Translations under genes and position numbers: made by a program | Shown here: positions 11,601-23,999 of the stretch, one piece after another | How the letters are laid out: each line of letters begins with the position of its first letter | How positions within the stretch are numbered: the first letter of the stretch is position 1 | Notes under the pieces: generated by a model | Databases searched by the model: none | The model's input: only the letters and a program-made list of their open reading frames with translations | What the model was told of the DNA's origin: nothing | NCBI GenBank assembly: GCA_030407085.1 | Contig: CM059586.1 | Coordinates: 29,003,501 to 29,067,500, forward strand | Reading direction: 5' to 3' | Length of the DNA: 64,000 bases | From: Trichopria drosophilae | Lineage: Eukaryota; Arthropoda; Insecta; Hymenoptera; Diapriidae

Positions 11601-13448
11601 ATTGGCTTATTAGATGATGCATTTTTTCGCAAAATATACATTAATTAGGAGCGATTAAATAGTCGAACTGATATTCAGATTGTTTGAATATGCAAGTGTT
11701 AGTGATAAATCTACGTACTGAAGTACGATTTATTCAGTATTGTGAATTACCATACGACAGAAACAGGTAGCATAACTAGCAGGTCATACAACAAATTGGT
11801 TTACTCGAAATAATTATTTGTTTTTTAAAGGAAGCATTTTCCGTTCCATGCATCAATTTTGTAGTTTGTTATTCCGAATACTATATGATGTCCAACATTG
11901 TTTATACAATAGAATATGACTACACTGAGAGAAATACGAAAGCATTTTAACACTAAATACTAGTAGTGGTAATTTACTATTAGTTTGCTAATACTAAAGT
12001 AGTATCTAATACGGATTGTAGTAATTAGCTTGTGTTGAACCACTAGTATTTTATATCACTGTATTATCTCAGTGCGGAACTATTTTACTTCGACTAAGAC
12101 CATAGGTCTGGAAGAAGTATGGGATTGGGTCAGTTCCCGGCAAAACGTTACACTATAGTTTTTCATCAAATGTTAACGTTTCAGACCCTGAGAACCCAAA
12201 TCAATAGTGAAAACATGACAAGGCGTAACTTAGATCTGATTAGATTTCGGCGCAGATCCATTCGTTCATTACTAAAAAACATTAGCCCCAATCACGTTTT
12301 TTCGTAGTTTTTTGCATTCATTTTGTAAAAATATAAATTTGATTGAAAAATATTTCAAACAAAAAGATAGAGCATTAAATTTATAATTGTAAACAGGTGT
12401 TTGAACAAATATTATAAATGCTTAATTTAATTCTTTTAGGGTCACGATACGACAACAGCTGCTATCAGTTGGTGTCTATTTGCTTTAGGAAACGAACCCA
12501 AAATTCAAGCAAAAGTTCGCGAAGAAGTAAATAAAGTTTTAGGCGACTCTACGAGCCCAATAACAGCTAATAATTTGTCAGACTTAAAGTACACCGAAAG
12601 GGTAATAAAAGAGTCACTTCGGCTTTTTCCTAGTGTGCCTTTCATTCTTAGGTCTGTTACTCACGATGTTGTAATAGGTAAGTTGTATTTTTTCTTTGTA
12701 GAAGGTGCTTGGTAGATATTGATCAATTTGTTGTAATCTGATCATTAGTTGCCTTATTCTTTTAACATCACTCGAAATTTGATATTGAACCAACTTATGG
12801 ATTGATGAGCCGCTTACTGTCTTCCGAAGAAATTAATAATAAAAAATTTGTATTCACCGCCAGTAACAATCCCAAAAGAATTGTTATTTTCCATTAGATC
12901 AAAGGATTTTTTATTTACATTAAATTACAGTGACATCGAGTTTATTCGATGCATATGGATCGATAATTATTAGTTATACTGGGCACATTATTAGTAGTTA
13001 TTATGGCACTGAAAATATAAAAATTAATAAAATATTTCAATGCATCAAATTACTCACCTTGTACATACATATAATATACAAATAACTGTAAATTCCAGAC
13101 GGCTACACAGTGCCCAAAGGAGCAACACTTCAGATTGACATTTTGCGTCTACACCGCGATCCAGAAATTTGGGACGATCCGGAAACATTTGATCCCGATA
13201 GATTTTTGCCCCATAATGTAAGAGGAAGACATCCATATGCTTATATTCCGTTTAGTGCTGGACCTAGAAATTGCATTGGCCAAAAATTTGCATTAATGGA
13301 ACTAAAGGCTACTATTGCTGCAGTATTACGAAAATGGCACATTAAAAGTACCCATACATCTAAAGATATTAAAAAAGTCTTTGATTTGATACTGCGACCG
13401 GCGACACCACTCACTATACAATTAACACCAGTGACACCATCGTCATAA
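8606..13448 (+). CDS. Cytochrome P450, CYP4-clan (complete, 9 exons)
   Basis: A microsomal heme-thiolate monooxygenase; CYP4 members hydroxylate fatty acids, hydrocarbons and xenobiotics using NADPH-P450 reductase. Exons: 8606-8777, 9123-9232, 9590-9680, 9763-10027, 10547-10673, 10758-10839, 11387-11499, 12440-12677, 13099-13448. All introns are GT-AG and all phases join into 515 codons, a normal family length. An N-terminal membrane anchor (about residues 6-28) is followed by an [11 protein letters not shown] hinge. WFHQR (helix C), FMFAGHDTT (I-helix, about 318-325), ESLR (ExxR, 377-380), FDPDRF and [11 protein letters not shown] (heme ligand Cys about 458) are all present. The I-helix reads FAGHDTT, not the EGHDTT of many CYP4s, so the Glu that can ester-link heme is Ala. 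The start is the first ATG, giving the membrane anchor. The intron 5 donor GTTATA is weak. Exact subfamily and substrate cannot be told. Confidence 0.93.
9241..9264. repeat. Perfect 24-bp palindrome in P450 intron 2
   Basis: The sequence is self-complementary, built of TATTACGTAA units around a central AATT. It begins eight bases after the intron 2 donor, and a further partial unit follows at about 9271-9282. It could be a chance AT-rich palindrome or a hairpin close to the splice donor. Confidence 0.6.
10163..10196. repeat. 12-bp stem hairpin in P450 intron 4
   Basis: TAGCGTATGCAA and its exact complement TTGCATACGCTA are separated by ten bases, and the match extends further with minor slippage into flanking TTAA. 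The arms are too short for a typical insect pre-miRNA. Confidence 0.6.
10476..10503. repeat. (AAAT)n microsatellite
   Basis: About six to seven AAAT/AATA units in intron 4 of the P450 gene, upstream of the exon 5 acceptor. Confidence 0.85.
11921..12076. mobile_element. Short MITE-like element in P450 intron 7
   Basis: The left end reads TA then CACTGAGAGAAATAC. The right end is the near-complement GTATTATCTCAGTG, ending at 12074. About 150 bp lie between the ends, with internal CTAATACTA/TAGTATTA-type inverted words. It has no coding capacity. The left end matches the terminus of the larger element at 43092. The right flank is CG, not TA, so the target duplication is not intact. Confidence 0.55.
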
Positions 13449-13504
13449 TTGGATAACTTAGCATTTGTTTAATTCTATACATCATTTTTGTTGAGTTTTG
13501 TACA

Positions 13505-13510
13505 AATAAA
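13505..13510 (+). terminator. Poly(A) signal of the P450 gene
   Basis: AATAAA lies 57 bp after the TAA of the P450 gene, in the context TACAAATAAATTATA. It is the first canonical signal downstream, implying a very short 3' UTR. Confidence 0.7.
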
Positions 13511-14370
13511 TTATATTTTATACTTCGTCTACATTGCGTACTGCAGTGATTTATGTTTTATATGTGTATGAAAATTGTTATGTTCTTATTTTGTCAAGAT
13601 ATATGTGTAAATAACTGGTTAATTATAAAGATTTGAAAAATTTAGTTAACAACGATTGTCCATTTTTTTCTGCAACAAAAATAAATTTTGGAAACCTCAC
13701 TTTGTAATTGTCGAGAATCTTCAATTATTCATAAAGTTTCAAAGGAAAAACGTCCCAATAGCGCGCTCATCTTTTTGAAAAATGTGTCAACCGAAATTGT
13801 GAACATAACCGAATTACCAGAAATTTGAAAGTTTATTGATCCGTTGAATATAGACAAAGTAATTGAATCACGACATACCACATGCTTAAGTTCTTACTTC
13901 AGTGTCTTACATCGTAAAAAGTATGTTTAAGAGAAGTGACATAAAAAAAGTGTAAGTTTTGACATTGAAATTTATTATAGTTATTCTATAGTCACTTATA
14001 ATATGTTACAAATATAATATCTTACAAACGTACAGCACATTTTAACCCTCTGAATCATACATTTTTCTGTAGGGAAACATGCTGAAATTTGTTACTCGGG
14101 GAGTTTCAGGGTCTCCGATAACGAATACGGCAGAATATTATATCGTATCGTTAAATCCATACGTAATTTTCTTTAAAACCTTGAAGAAAGCGAACAAAAA
14201 CCAACCGCGAGTGGGTACAAAAGTACGGAAATCATCCGTTTGTTTTTGACAATAACTGTTTATTGATACAACGTATTACAATGTTCTTTGAAAGGAAATA
14301 AATAAATTTATCTTAGATTTTAAAATTTGTTAAATACTTTTTCGTTACACTATGAAGAAATTGCCACTTC
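13511..14370. other. Intergenic stretch without gene
   Basis: AT-rich sequence with no open frame worth naming between the P450 poly(A) signal and the long-arm foldback element. Confidence 0.6.
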
Positions 14371-15183
14371 TACACGGAAAAACCTTTGGGAGCGCTGCTC
14401 ACCCAAACCGGGCTGGCAGCATTCCCACAGCACTTTTAACTTTTCAAATGATGATTAAAAATATAAGAGCGTAAAAATAAATTTTTTTCTTAATAGATAT
14501 CGATTCATAGTATCATTAAAAAAGTTTATACACTATTTTCAGACCATCAAATTACTTATATAATTTATAAAGATCGTTAAAAGCGTAAAAACCGGCACTT
14601 TTTTCACTTTTTCGCTTCCGTATCGAAAATAGCGCAAAACAGAGCAAAATTTCACTAAAACTTTTTTGTAGAGCGCAAAATTACCTACAAAAAAGTCACT
14701 AGCAGCGTTAGTCTAACATTAATATTTTAGTCGTAAAGAAAGCACGAATTTAAACAAAATATTCCGAATATTTTACATTGGTTATCGATCAAACTATAAG
14801 TTGATGTTCCATTGTAGTTTGTGGCTAAACTATTAACATTAGACTAGGGCTGCCACTGACTTTTTTGTTGGAAATTTTACGCTCTACAAAAAAGCTTCAG
14901 TGCAATTTTACTCTATTTTGCTCTGTTTTTGATACGGAAGCGTTGAAAAGAAATAAGTGCCGGTTCTTACGCTTTTAAAGAGCTTTCTAAACCATATAAG
15001 TAATTTGATGGTCTAAAAATAGTGCATAAACTTTGTTAATGATACTACGAATTGATATCTATTCAGAAAAAAATGTATTTCATGCTCTTATATTTTTAAT
15101 CATCATTTTAAAAGTTAAAAGTACTGCGGGAGGGCTGCCCGCCCGGTTTGGGTGAGCAACGCTCCCAAAGGTTTTTCCGTGTA
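14371..15183. mobile_element. Foldback/MITE with very long terminal inverted repeats
   Basis: The ends are TA-CACGGAAAAACCTTTGGG and its complement CCCAAAGGTTTTTCCGTG-TA. The arms stay recognisably complementary for most of the 809-bp element: paired landmarks include GGTTTGGGTGAGC, CATCATTT, AGTAATTTGATGGTCT, CGGCACTT/AAGTGCCGG, TTTGTAGAGCG and AACATTAGACTA. Only a short centre near 14740-14820 is unpaired. A TA flanks both ends, consistent with a TA target duplication. There is no coding frame, so it is probably a non-autonomous DNA transposon moved by an element outside the window. Confidence 0.85.
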
Positions 15184-17295
15184 TAGTATAGAAAAAGGAC
15201 AGGATGACCAACACCGTTTGCACAAAACAGACAAGAAGAATTTTTTGATAAAGTTAGAAATTATGTGCAGAGTTAAATTATTTTTGAAAGATTATTATAA
15301 TATCTTATAAACATTATTTTTCATTGTTTAATATAGCAATATCTATTAAAAATACAACCTTCTACAAATTCTTCGTTTAAAGCTGTTGTTTATTATTTTT
15401 ATTTTCTCTTTAAAGTTTCTCGATCACAAATGCTGTAGTTGAAAATGTCTAGTCTTAAACTGCAAGGTTAATATCTCAGTAAAAAAACCGCATTGAAGTA
15501 GATTCCAGAGATTGTAAAAACGAATGGTCATCTAACGAAGTAAATTCGTAAAAGTTTAGGATAGTTTCGACAGTTCTATCGAACACTTTTCAATATCTTA
15601 AAATGATCTACAAATTAACATAGATGCTTTTCAATGCTATCAACTCAGGGGTAAGCTTTCAGTAGACATACTAACTGTTGCGTATAATTAGTGAAATTTG
15701 TATTTTGCACACGTTTATAAAACTACCTGCTTTAACTAAGTAAATTTTTAATAAAAATGCGTTTACAGAATATCGTTTTGTTCGGATTATTGATAATTGC
15801 CGTTTTAATGAAATTTTCCTATACGTATAGATTATTTTGAGATGTATATGGATTTAATAGAATCGACTTTCGTTTGTAGGATGTATTTATTCATCAAAAT
15901 TTGTTCAAAATGTTGGATCATACAAACGCAAATTCCTATCGTTGTAATATAAATATGTCGAATCCGGTTTTCATTTGCTGACATCAAGAAACGTTTCAAT
16001 AGAATTTCTGCTATATAAGAAGAGTGGTCATTCTGACAAAACAGCTATCTCCATTTCACAGAACTTAGCCAGTAATAAAATTGCGCCTGTTCTTCGACGA
16101 AAGTTGAAATCATACACCAGCCGTTATTTCTGACGGGGAATCACGTCTGTTTTCATTATTTCTCGCATAATGTATCAAGTCATCACAATATAATATGAAG
16201 TATACAACAATGGGATTCCCCGACAGAATTAATCGCCTTTGGTTGGGCATAACAAGATAGCGCTATACATCACGCAATAAATTGTGTACACTACCACAAA
16301 ATCTGTGACTCGGTGAAACATCGCAAACAGCCAATCACGATTAAGCTTATTCAGGTTCGGTCGGACGTTATCGGACGTATTCGGATAGCGTTACAATACT
16401 CATGTACCTGGTAGCGGTATGTATGTCCATACGTTACTACTACATACATTGTTTTTACATCTGCAACCTGCTTCAAAATATTAATTTTATGTATAAAATA
16501 AAATATGAGCTGTCTATACTATGTGGTGCCAAAAAAGACGTCGAGTCTTTTAGAACTTTGCCTCATATATTTACGAAACCATTAATATCTACTTATATGC
16601 CTTAGAAAATGTTTTTGGACACTTCATAAATCTTTTATTTAAAGTTATATATTACGTATAAGGAGAGTTCTTCAAGTCTGGACATAAGAAAATATAATTA
16701 TCAATTTTTTAGATAGTAATGAAAAATACTCTGCTTAAAAAATCTAAACGAATAGGATTGCAGATATATTTCCTTTATTCCTTATGCTTTCCTCCAAATT
16801 TATAGAATCATTTCCTTATATGGTATTCTGAAACCTCCAACTACAGAAAATTGTGAAATTTTGAAGAATGAGCACGCAAAACCTCTTCTTTCCATTTGGC
16901 GAAAATCCAGGATCCTCCTCCGCCTTACTGATTCAAATAACAGTACATTATGTAACTCGACTTCGTCTCGTATACGAAACTCCCTCTCGGGGAATAAAGA
17001 CATTGCCTCCACGGTGCATACGATACTTTATGTAACAAAGATACGATTTCCAAGTTTACCCGAAAAGTGGCGGTAAGGGGTGGGGTAGCAGGTGGTTCGG
17101 GGGGGACACAGCCCCACGATGGATAATTATAAATGATGTGAAATGAAATGAAAATAAGCATTCGCTATTCGTTTTCAACTTTTGATATTTTGAGGCTGAC
17201 TGAGCACTGCCACTAAATGATGACACCACGATTTTCCATTTTTTTGCATGTCGGTTGCCGCTTTTCGCGATTCGCTGTCAGCATCATGTCTCTTG
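15184..17295. other. Intergenic stretch without gene
   Basis: No supported gene. A slightly GC-richer patch at 16850-17130 is open on both strands for about 70 codons and contains a G-run GGTTCGGGGGGGACACAGCCCC (17094-17115). It may be the end of an old repeat, but I recognise nothing in it. Confidence 0.5.
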
Positions 17296-17429
17296 CAACA
17301 TTTTCCAATCATTGGTGTAGTGCGCACTAAATTTATCTCCGTCTGTCTCGATTTCAAATGTGTCCGAAAAAGATAGAGCTAAACTTGATGCAGGAAAATT
17401 TACACTACACCGATGATTGGAAAATGCTG
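17296..17429. repeat. Inverted repeat with 27-bp arms
   Basis: 17296-17322 and 17403-17429 are reverse complements with one or two mismatches; the shared core is ATTTTCCAATCATTGGTGTA. About 80 bp separate the arms. It could be a small MITE remnant; no target duplication is evident. Confidence 0.65.
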
Positions 17430-17808
17430 TCCGAATGCATGCGCTCTACGTCCCGCATATACGTACGATCATAGTGATATCGTTTTCTTAATTCGGAAAC
17501 GTGCTTTATTACTTATATAAGTGAGACAAATTAAATATATTCTTTGTTAGTGTCGGTGTGTTTTTCTATTTTATTTTGTTTTCACAAGTTAACGTCAAAA
17601 GAGATTTGAGGTTAACTTAGGAAATATAAATTTTTCAATCCTGTACTTTCTTACCTAAAAAGTAATCCTATGACTCCACTTCCTAAACATAATTTATGTA
17701 AACAATAAATAAAATGTTTATGTTCATTGTTTACTTCCACGTTCTTGTTAAAATAATCTGCTACAAATAATATCCATACGAATTAAAGCGGATTTATTTT
17801 AACACTCC

Positions 17809-19368
17809 ATGCGTTGTAAAATCTTACTAATTGAATCAAAAAACGTGGCGATCATGGTGTGGTCAAGTAAAGACGCGCGCGATATACCATCGGATCATTT
17901 TAATCATATATGTCATCCGAACAGAAAGATTGAAATAGTTATATGTTTCATTTGTGATAGTGGGTTTCGCAAATCCGAATTTTCAAGGAAAGTGAAAGAA
18001 GGAAAAGGATTTTTTATTACAAGACATATTGTTGTATGTGGAGCGCATGTAAACCTAACGTTTTCGAATTCTCAATCATGTGATCAAAGTGCTTCTCCAA
18101 ATGATATGGAAGTGGACAATGCTCAAAGGAAATTATTAACTATACAGAAACATACAGACAACGTTAAAAAAGGACTCAACATAACGCAAGAAATTTTAGT
18201 GTCTTATATCCATGGACGACAACAAAAACGAGGAGGACGATGATTCTGCATCTGTGGTTTCAATGATAAGTGCAAAATCTGGAAAATCATATACTTAAAT
18301 TGATGATAGCAACGAGTGCGAAGAATGTGATGACAGAATAAAAGAGTTAAGTTTTGAAAAAAAAATAATCAAAGAACTACAGGACCAAATTAAAGAATTA
18401 CGTGACCATAACACTGAATTGAGAGACCATAACAAGTTTTTAAGAACAACAGACAAAAACAAAAAAGATCTTGAAACTTTAAATTTAGAACTGAAAGAAA
18501 ATACAAACGTACTAATGGAAAAATTGAACAGTATAAATGCAAACCCACAATCACAATCACAGTCGTATGCTCGTATAGTAAATAAAAATAACTCATACGG
18601 AAATATACATACCGAGTATAATAATAAAACCAAATTTCAAGAGGTAATTAAAGAGACGAAAAATACTCTAACACATAAAACTAATCTTCCAATAAATAAA
18701 ATACATGCCACTAAGGCCAAAATTATTAAAAAATGCAAAAATAATTGTGACGTAAAAAAATTGAAGGTATAATCACGGAATCAAATAAAACTAAAATCGA
18801 AGCTAATATAGAACAAATGAAAAAACCAAGATTAAAAGTTTATGGCGTTGATCTTCATGTAGAAGAAGAGGAAAACTGTAAATTATATACAGATATTATT
18901 GGTAGAAATAATGTTGATGATCGACAGGAAATAAAGATAGTTCATAAGTATATAAATAACAAAACAAATACGTGGACTCTATTGATAGAAGTAAATACAG
19001 AAGCATGCAAAAAGATAATGGAAGATAAAAAATTATATCTTGGATGTAATAGATGTAATGTAACTGACGATTTAAATATTAACATATGCTACAATTGTGG
19101 TAATTTTAACCACAGTTCCAAAAAATGTACACAGATAACATGCTGCACTTATTGTGCGGGAAATCACCCGAACAAGGAGTGTAATAATAACAATAATAAA
19201 AATGCATTGAAATGTATAAATTGCATAAGAGCAAATGAAAAATATCGATTAAATTTAAACATAAATCATTCAGCTAATGATAAACAGCTTTGTGATACAT
19301 ACAATTTTTTTATGAAAATATCGATACAAAAAATGAATATCCATTCAATTATGCAAGAGAGATGTTAA
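17809..19368 (+). pseudogene. LINE ORF1 (nucleic-acid-binding protein), broken
   Basis: Three frame segments join into one ORF1. 17809-18243 carries a possible zinc site (CFIC, then HIVVCGAH). 18207-18771 encodes an acidic region, an in-frame TAA near 18297, and a coiled coil rich in Leu/Glu/Lys with RDHNTELRDHN repeats. 18817-19368 holds three knuckles: CYNCGNFNHSSKKC, CTYCAGNHPNKEC, and a wider CINC followed by a distant His and Cys. This array is typical of ORF1 proteins that coat LINE RNA. The shifts lie at about 18205 and in an A-run at about 18757. A first ATG at 17809 is only a guess for the start. Confidence 0.75.
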
Positions 19369-19380
19369 CCAATATAAAAG

Positions 19381-20320
19381 ATGGATCCGAGAGAAAGTGA
19401 AGAAGATTTTCTTGACATAAGTGAAACCAATTGTCGTTCAGTTATTGATCTAAACAATAAATTGAATATAAATAACATTAAAGGGCTGCATATGGATATA
19501 AGAAGTATCGGTAAAAATTTCGATGAGATGTGTTTGCTACTTAAACAGACCTGAGATAATAATATGTACAGAAACATGGGAAGTACAATGTCGACAATTA
19601 TACAAATTAGAAGATTATACTATGCATTGTAGTAAAGGAGACTTATCCAAAGCTGGTGGAGTAATAGTGTATATTACAAAAGCATTGAGAACGATGGTAA
19701 ATGAAATACAGATTGGAGGAATCAAAGCTTTATTAATAAATATTCATCAAGATTTAGGGCTGTTTAATAAAAATTCTAATAAAATCCAGGATATTTATAT
19801 AACAGCAATCAACAGACCGCATGCGATCGATAAAAAAGAATTTGTAGTAAACTTAAAAAAACATATAGAAAATTGTACAAATTATACAAAAAATTTCGTA
19901 ATAGGGGATATAAATATTAATATAAAAGACTTTAACGATGTTACTGAAGAATATAAAAATACATATTATGAACATGGATACTACTCCTTCATTAATAGTG
20001 TAACAAGACCTCAAAGTGGAACGTGTATAGACCATATTTTTGGAAAAGTTTGAGAAACCCAGATTCAAACATACATTGAGTAATTTTATATATATAAAAA
20101 TAATTTTACAACAAGAAATAACCGACCACTACCCGATAAGACTGGAGATAGAAGAGCAACAACAAACGCCAGAATGCAACAAGCAAGAGGAGAAGTTTTG
20201 TAAATTATAAGAAACTTTTAAAATTTAGTGAACAAACAAAATAGACGGATATTGTGGAGATAAATGATGTGAATGAGTGTGTGCAAATATTAATTTTAAA
20301 CATATCGCGTATTACAAATT
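19381..20320 (+). pseudogene. LINE ORF2 N-terminus: APE-like endonuclease
   Basis: The ATG at 19381 starts twelve bases after the ORF1 stop. The domain shows HMDIRSI at the start, IICTETW (catalytic Glu), GGVIVYI, GDININI (Asp and Asn) and CIDHIF (His). After a shift at about 20050 it shows TDHYPI, the closing Asp-His motif. This is the order seen in endonucleases that nick target DNA for target-primed reverse transcription. Shifts occur at about 19545 and 20050, and a TAG interrupts the linker at about 20243. The linker ends near ISRITN and the RT domain is absent. Confidence 0.82.
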
Positions 20321-23300
20321 TAGGAACACGTTATAATAATAAGACGAGTGTTGGCGTGGTGCCTCGCTCGCTTCGCTCGCTCAGAAACTTCGACCCAGTA
20401 GAGAGCCGGCTATTCCTTAATACTCGTTTGTTTACTAACAGCTTTCAATTATATTATAAAATTACATTGATATTTGGGGTCCAATCATATTTAGGTCCAA
20501 GTGGCTTCGACAGATATGTTACAACAATATAGTGTTTCTTGTATGTATGAAAATTGAAAATGAGCATTTCCAAAACTTCGACCCCGACAATAGGCCAGCC
20601 AAAGTATTAATAAATAAAAGTTGCAAAACACTTACTTCAAGCACTTGTATTGTCTGACATTTCATATGTATTGGTTATATACATATACGATTTTGTACCT
20701 CGTGTTCGTATAACATACCTTTGCAATTGTTTTCTTATGGGTTTGTTATTTTGTAATTTGATGACGTTCAATGGTTCACTTAAGTTTTTGGAACTACGTG
20801 TTTCTAATAATATTTCTATGTGAAAAAAATTATTAGACACGACGGCGGTGACAGACGAGACAAAAGCATCTTAAGTAAAGTAAAGTAATCATACGAAAAG
20901 CAAACATTTAGAGAATATTTTTATTAAAAAATGTAATAACACAGTAAACATTATATTTGAAATGTCTAAATTACCAATAATTTATTTCCCTTTACTACAT
21001 ATTTGATTGTTTCTCCCTTTTTTCGTTATTTAGAAAATTTACTATGTTTAATTCTTGTAAAGAGTGACATTGATAAATATTTAGTCTATTATATCAGTCG
21101 TCCTATACCATCGGACACTCGGTATACATACATTCTTACTTAGTTTTAAATCGAAATTTATATTTTTTTTAACAATTTTTGTACAGTACTCAAAATTCTC
21201 GGGAATGTTTGGTGTTTCCCAAGCGAGTTTACACACGTTTTTCTTTCAAGAGTGGAACACTAATAATTTTTTTAAAAAAGGTGTAGCAGGCGGATTTGGG
21301 CGAAAAAGTATTTTTATTTATTTTCGGTTTTTGCGGTTTTTAGTGGTGTATGCTATTTTAGGTGGCTTGAAATATCACTGTATTCGGCTTTTCCCCCGCT
21401 TTTTCCCCACTCTTCACAATAACATTACTAGTTTAAACAAAAACTTTAGTCGTTTTTCGTGATTTGTATAAAGTGTATTGTGTATAGGTGGTTAAAATAG
21501 CACTTTTTCGAATTTCGGTTCCCGATTTTTTGCTCCCCTATTCCGGTTTTACTTAAGTTAATGTTTTTAGTTTTGTATATTTATACCCTTTATTGATTTT
21601 GTAACATGGCCTTAAGTAATGCAGCCAGCTACTACCAAGGTTTAATATGTTTGATTCATCAATTCATTCATTTCAAATTTTTTCTACCGGTGAACGGGAT
21701 TTTTGGCAACGGGGAAAGTACATAAAAAGTGCATAAAATGTTTGTAATTTAAAGATACTGTATTAGATTTTATTTTTTTTTGCATACAATATCCTAACCA
21801 ACGGTTTTTGATATCGTTTTTTTGCAAAATTCCGAATATGTTTGTCTGAGTATTTTATAACATTTACAGGTAAAATAAATATTTGCATAGTGTTTATGTG
21901 GTCTCTGGATTTAATTCCGACCCTAATTTTGTAATTATAACTTATTTAATAATTTATTTAATTAATTAGATTAGAAATGTATTGAACTATTTTTTGGTTT
22001 AAATTTTTGCTTATATCCGATTGACTTGATGAGTTTACTGGGTCGCTGTCTTCGAAAATGTGGCCAGAAATTGAAATTCAAAGTGGCGGATTGAATATGT
22101 CAGACAGACATTGAAAAACTAACTTAACTTAACAACACACAATAATTTTTATTGTTTATAGACAGATTAAAATCACGTTTTTGGCAAAAATTCGCCAATA
22201 TTAGGACGGATTTAATATTCGTCCATTTTAGCAACGTCATTCGAAAGAGTACCATTGAAAATTGTTTACTCCGTGAAAAAGTCATATTTAATCTGTTAAA
22301 TTACAGTTTGAATACTTATTAAAATAAATAATTATATTTGATTCATTTCGTAGATGATCTCTCACAATTTTTAAATCAGGGTGCTAATTCTAAGTGCAAC
22401 GATAAAGCTACTGGTTACAAATTAGTAAATATCTCAACTGAATCAAAAATACATTTGGAAGTATTAAAAAATATGTGCTATTCAATATTCTATACAATTT
22501 TTTCATGTATAAATCTTTAAAAAATACTTTTATAAATTCAAGAAGTAATTTTTTCAAGAAATAATTAACTCAAGAAATTATTTTGTTGATATTAAACAAA
22601 TTATTTTATGCGATTCAAGAAATCATGATTGTTAAATAGAACAAATGTTTCTTTGCATCATGCTGCATATTTATTTAGTTTAAAAAATGGCGATTAACCA
22701 AATAATTTGCTGTGATGAAAACAATTTTTTTTATTTTGAAAAAGTATGTTCAGAATATCGTCGGTTCAGAGTACAGTCGTTCCTATGCCTTTGCAGTGAA
22801 AACGTTTTTTGAAAAATGTAATTTCAAGCAAAAAATTTAATGAATATTTGCTTTAATATACGAGACTTTTTCCGTACTTAATTTGACATTACTTGATGAA
22901 ATCCGGTTTGTAGACCATATCCTGAAAAATTTCAGATAAAACCTATTGGCACAACTGTACATTTAACCTTTAACTTTTTTTAAAATATGTGAACAAACCC
23001 AAAGGACAATATTTTTCAATTTTAATATTGCTTTTCTTATGTATTATATATATTTTTAAATTTATTATAAAATAATATGTATTCACTTTTTCTGTACCTT
23101 TTCACAAACAATTACATTCCTTCATTTTTTGGTATCACTCTCTTTATATTTTTTTAAATCATTCGAGTAAAAGCAACGATTCATAATAATAATTGAGGAA
23201 TTGATGACTTGACTTTGATTGCTGTGTGGGGTCAATAATACAGAATAATTTTCATTTATTAATAAAACTTAAACGTGGTTATTTGAAGGCTATTCTAACT

Positions 23301-23999
23301 ACATAATTAAAAAATGCCCAAAAAGTGAAATAATAACAATTCCTTTTCTCTTTTATGAAGTTCGTATAGCATTATAAAAATACTCTTAGAAAAATCGTTA
23401 TTTTTTTTTGTTTTTATCCAAATGGGGTGCGATTAATAGTAGTTTTCGATACAAGGGCGTATGCGTAAAGAACTTTACACACACACACGTGTGCCGAAAT
23501 ATTGTTTACGTACGGCATTTTCGTGCGTAAAGTATAATCGAGTGCGTAAAGTTTACTTTACGCACAAGTTTACTTTACGCACCGAAAAGACGTACATAAA
23601 ATAATTTTGTATAGTTTTTAAAAGTGCAAAATTAAAAATATCGTATAGTTACTATTATACATAGCAGCGATATTTTAGTAATGTCATATATCGTAGATTA
23701 TACGGTAACCAGATATTTTCATTGAGTTTTTGAAAACTGTACTTAAGACCCACAAAAAACTCTACATTCTTAAAAGAATGGTAATTTCTTGTCCTGCTAT
23801 AATAATTTAATAGTTTTTACAGCAGTTTTGTACTATTTATTCGTTCTAGAGCAAGTATTGTAAAGAAATTAATACTAAAGATTGAGTGTAAACATTTCCT
23901 ACTTCGTTCGGGTAATCCCCGATTTAGAAACGATCTATTCCATTTTAGTGAAAATAAAACTTTCATTCATTTGGAAGAGAAGTATGAAGTATACATTAC
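20321..23999. other. Intergenic stretch between LINE remnant and P450 pseudogene
   Basis: No supported gene. 20355-20400 is GC-rich with CTCGCTCGCTTCGCTCGCTC and AAACTTCGACCC; a second AAACTTCGACCCC occurs at about 20573. The frame 21205-21462 has no motif. I searched both strands for I-helix and heme-binding exons to complete the downstream P450 and found none. Confidence 0.5.
23450..23590. repeat. GTGCGTAAAG palindromic repeats
   Basis: ACAAGGGCGTATGCGTAAAG is followed by several GTGCGTAAAG / CTTTACGCAC units in both orientations, including a palindrome centred near 23558. The wording (ACAAGGGCG, GTGCGTAAA) also occurs in the 35.3-35.5 kb repeat cluster. Confidence 0.6.

Larger units (their letters stand above)
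17809..20320 (+). mobile_element. Non-LTR retrotransposon with ORF1 and endonuclease, lacking RT
   Basis: ORF1 with coiled-coil and three zinc knuckles is followed after a short gap by an APE-type endonuclease and the start of the endonuclease-RT linker. The element type is consistent with the Jockey-like group of LINEs, but without RT the clade is uncertain. Homology stops near 20320-20340, where a GC-rich CTCGCTTCGCTCGC repeat begins; no RT motif appears anywhere downstream. The frames are broken at about 18205, 18297, 18757, 19545 and 20050. The 5' end may lie upstream of 17809, between about 17540 and 17809. Confidence 0.82.

Noticed and set aside
16850..17161. Frames on both strands in a GC-richer patch
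   Set aside because: No recognisable domain; more likely the edge of an old repeat.
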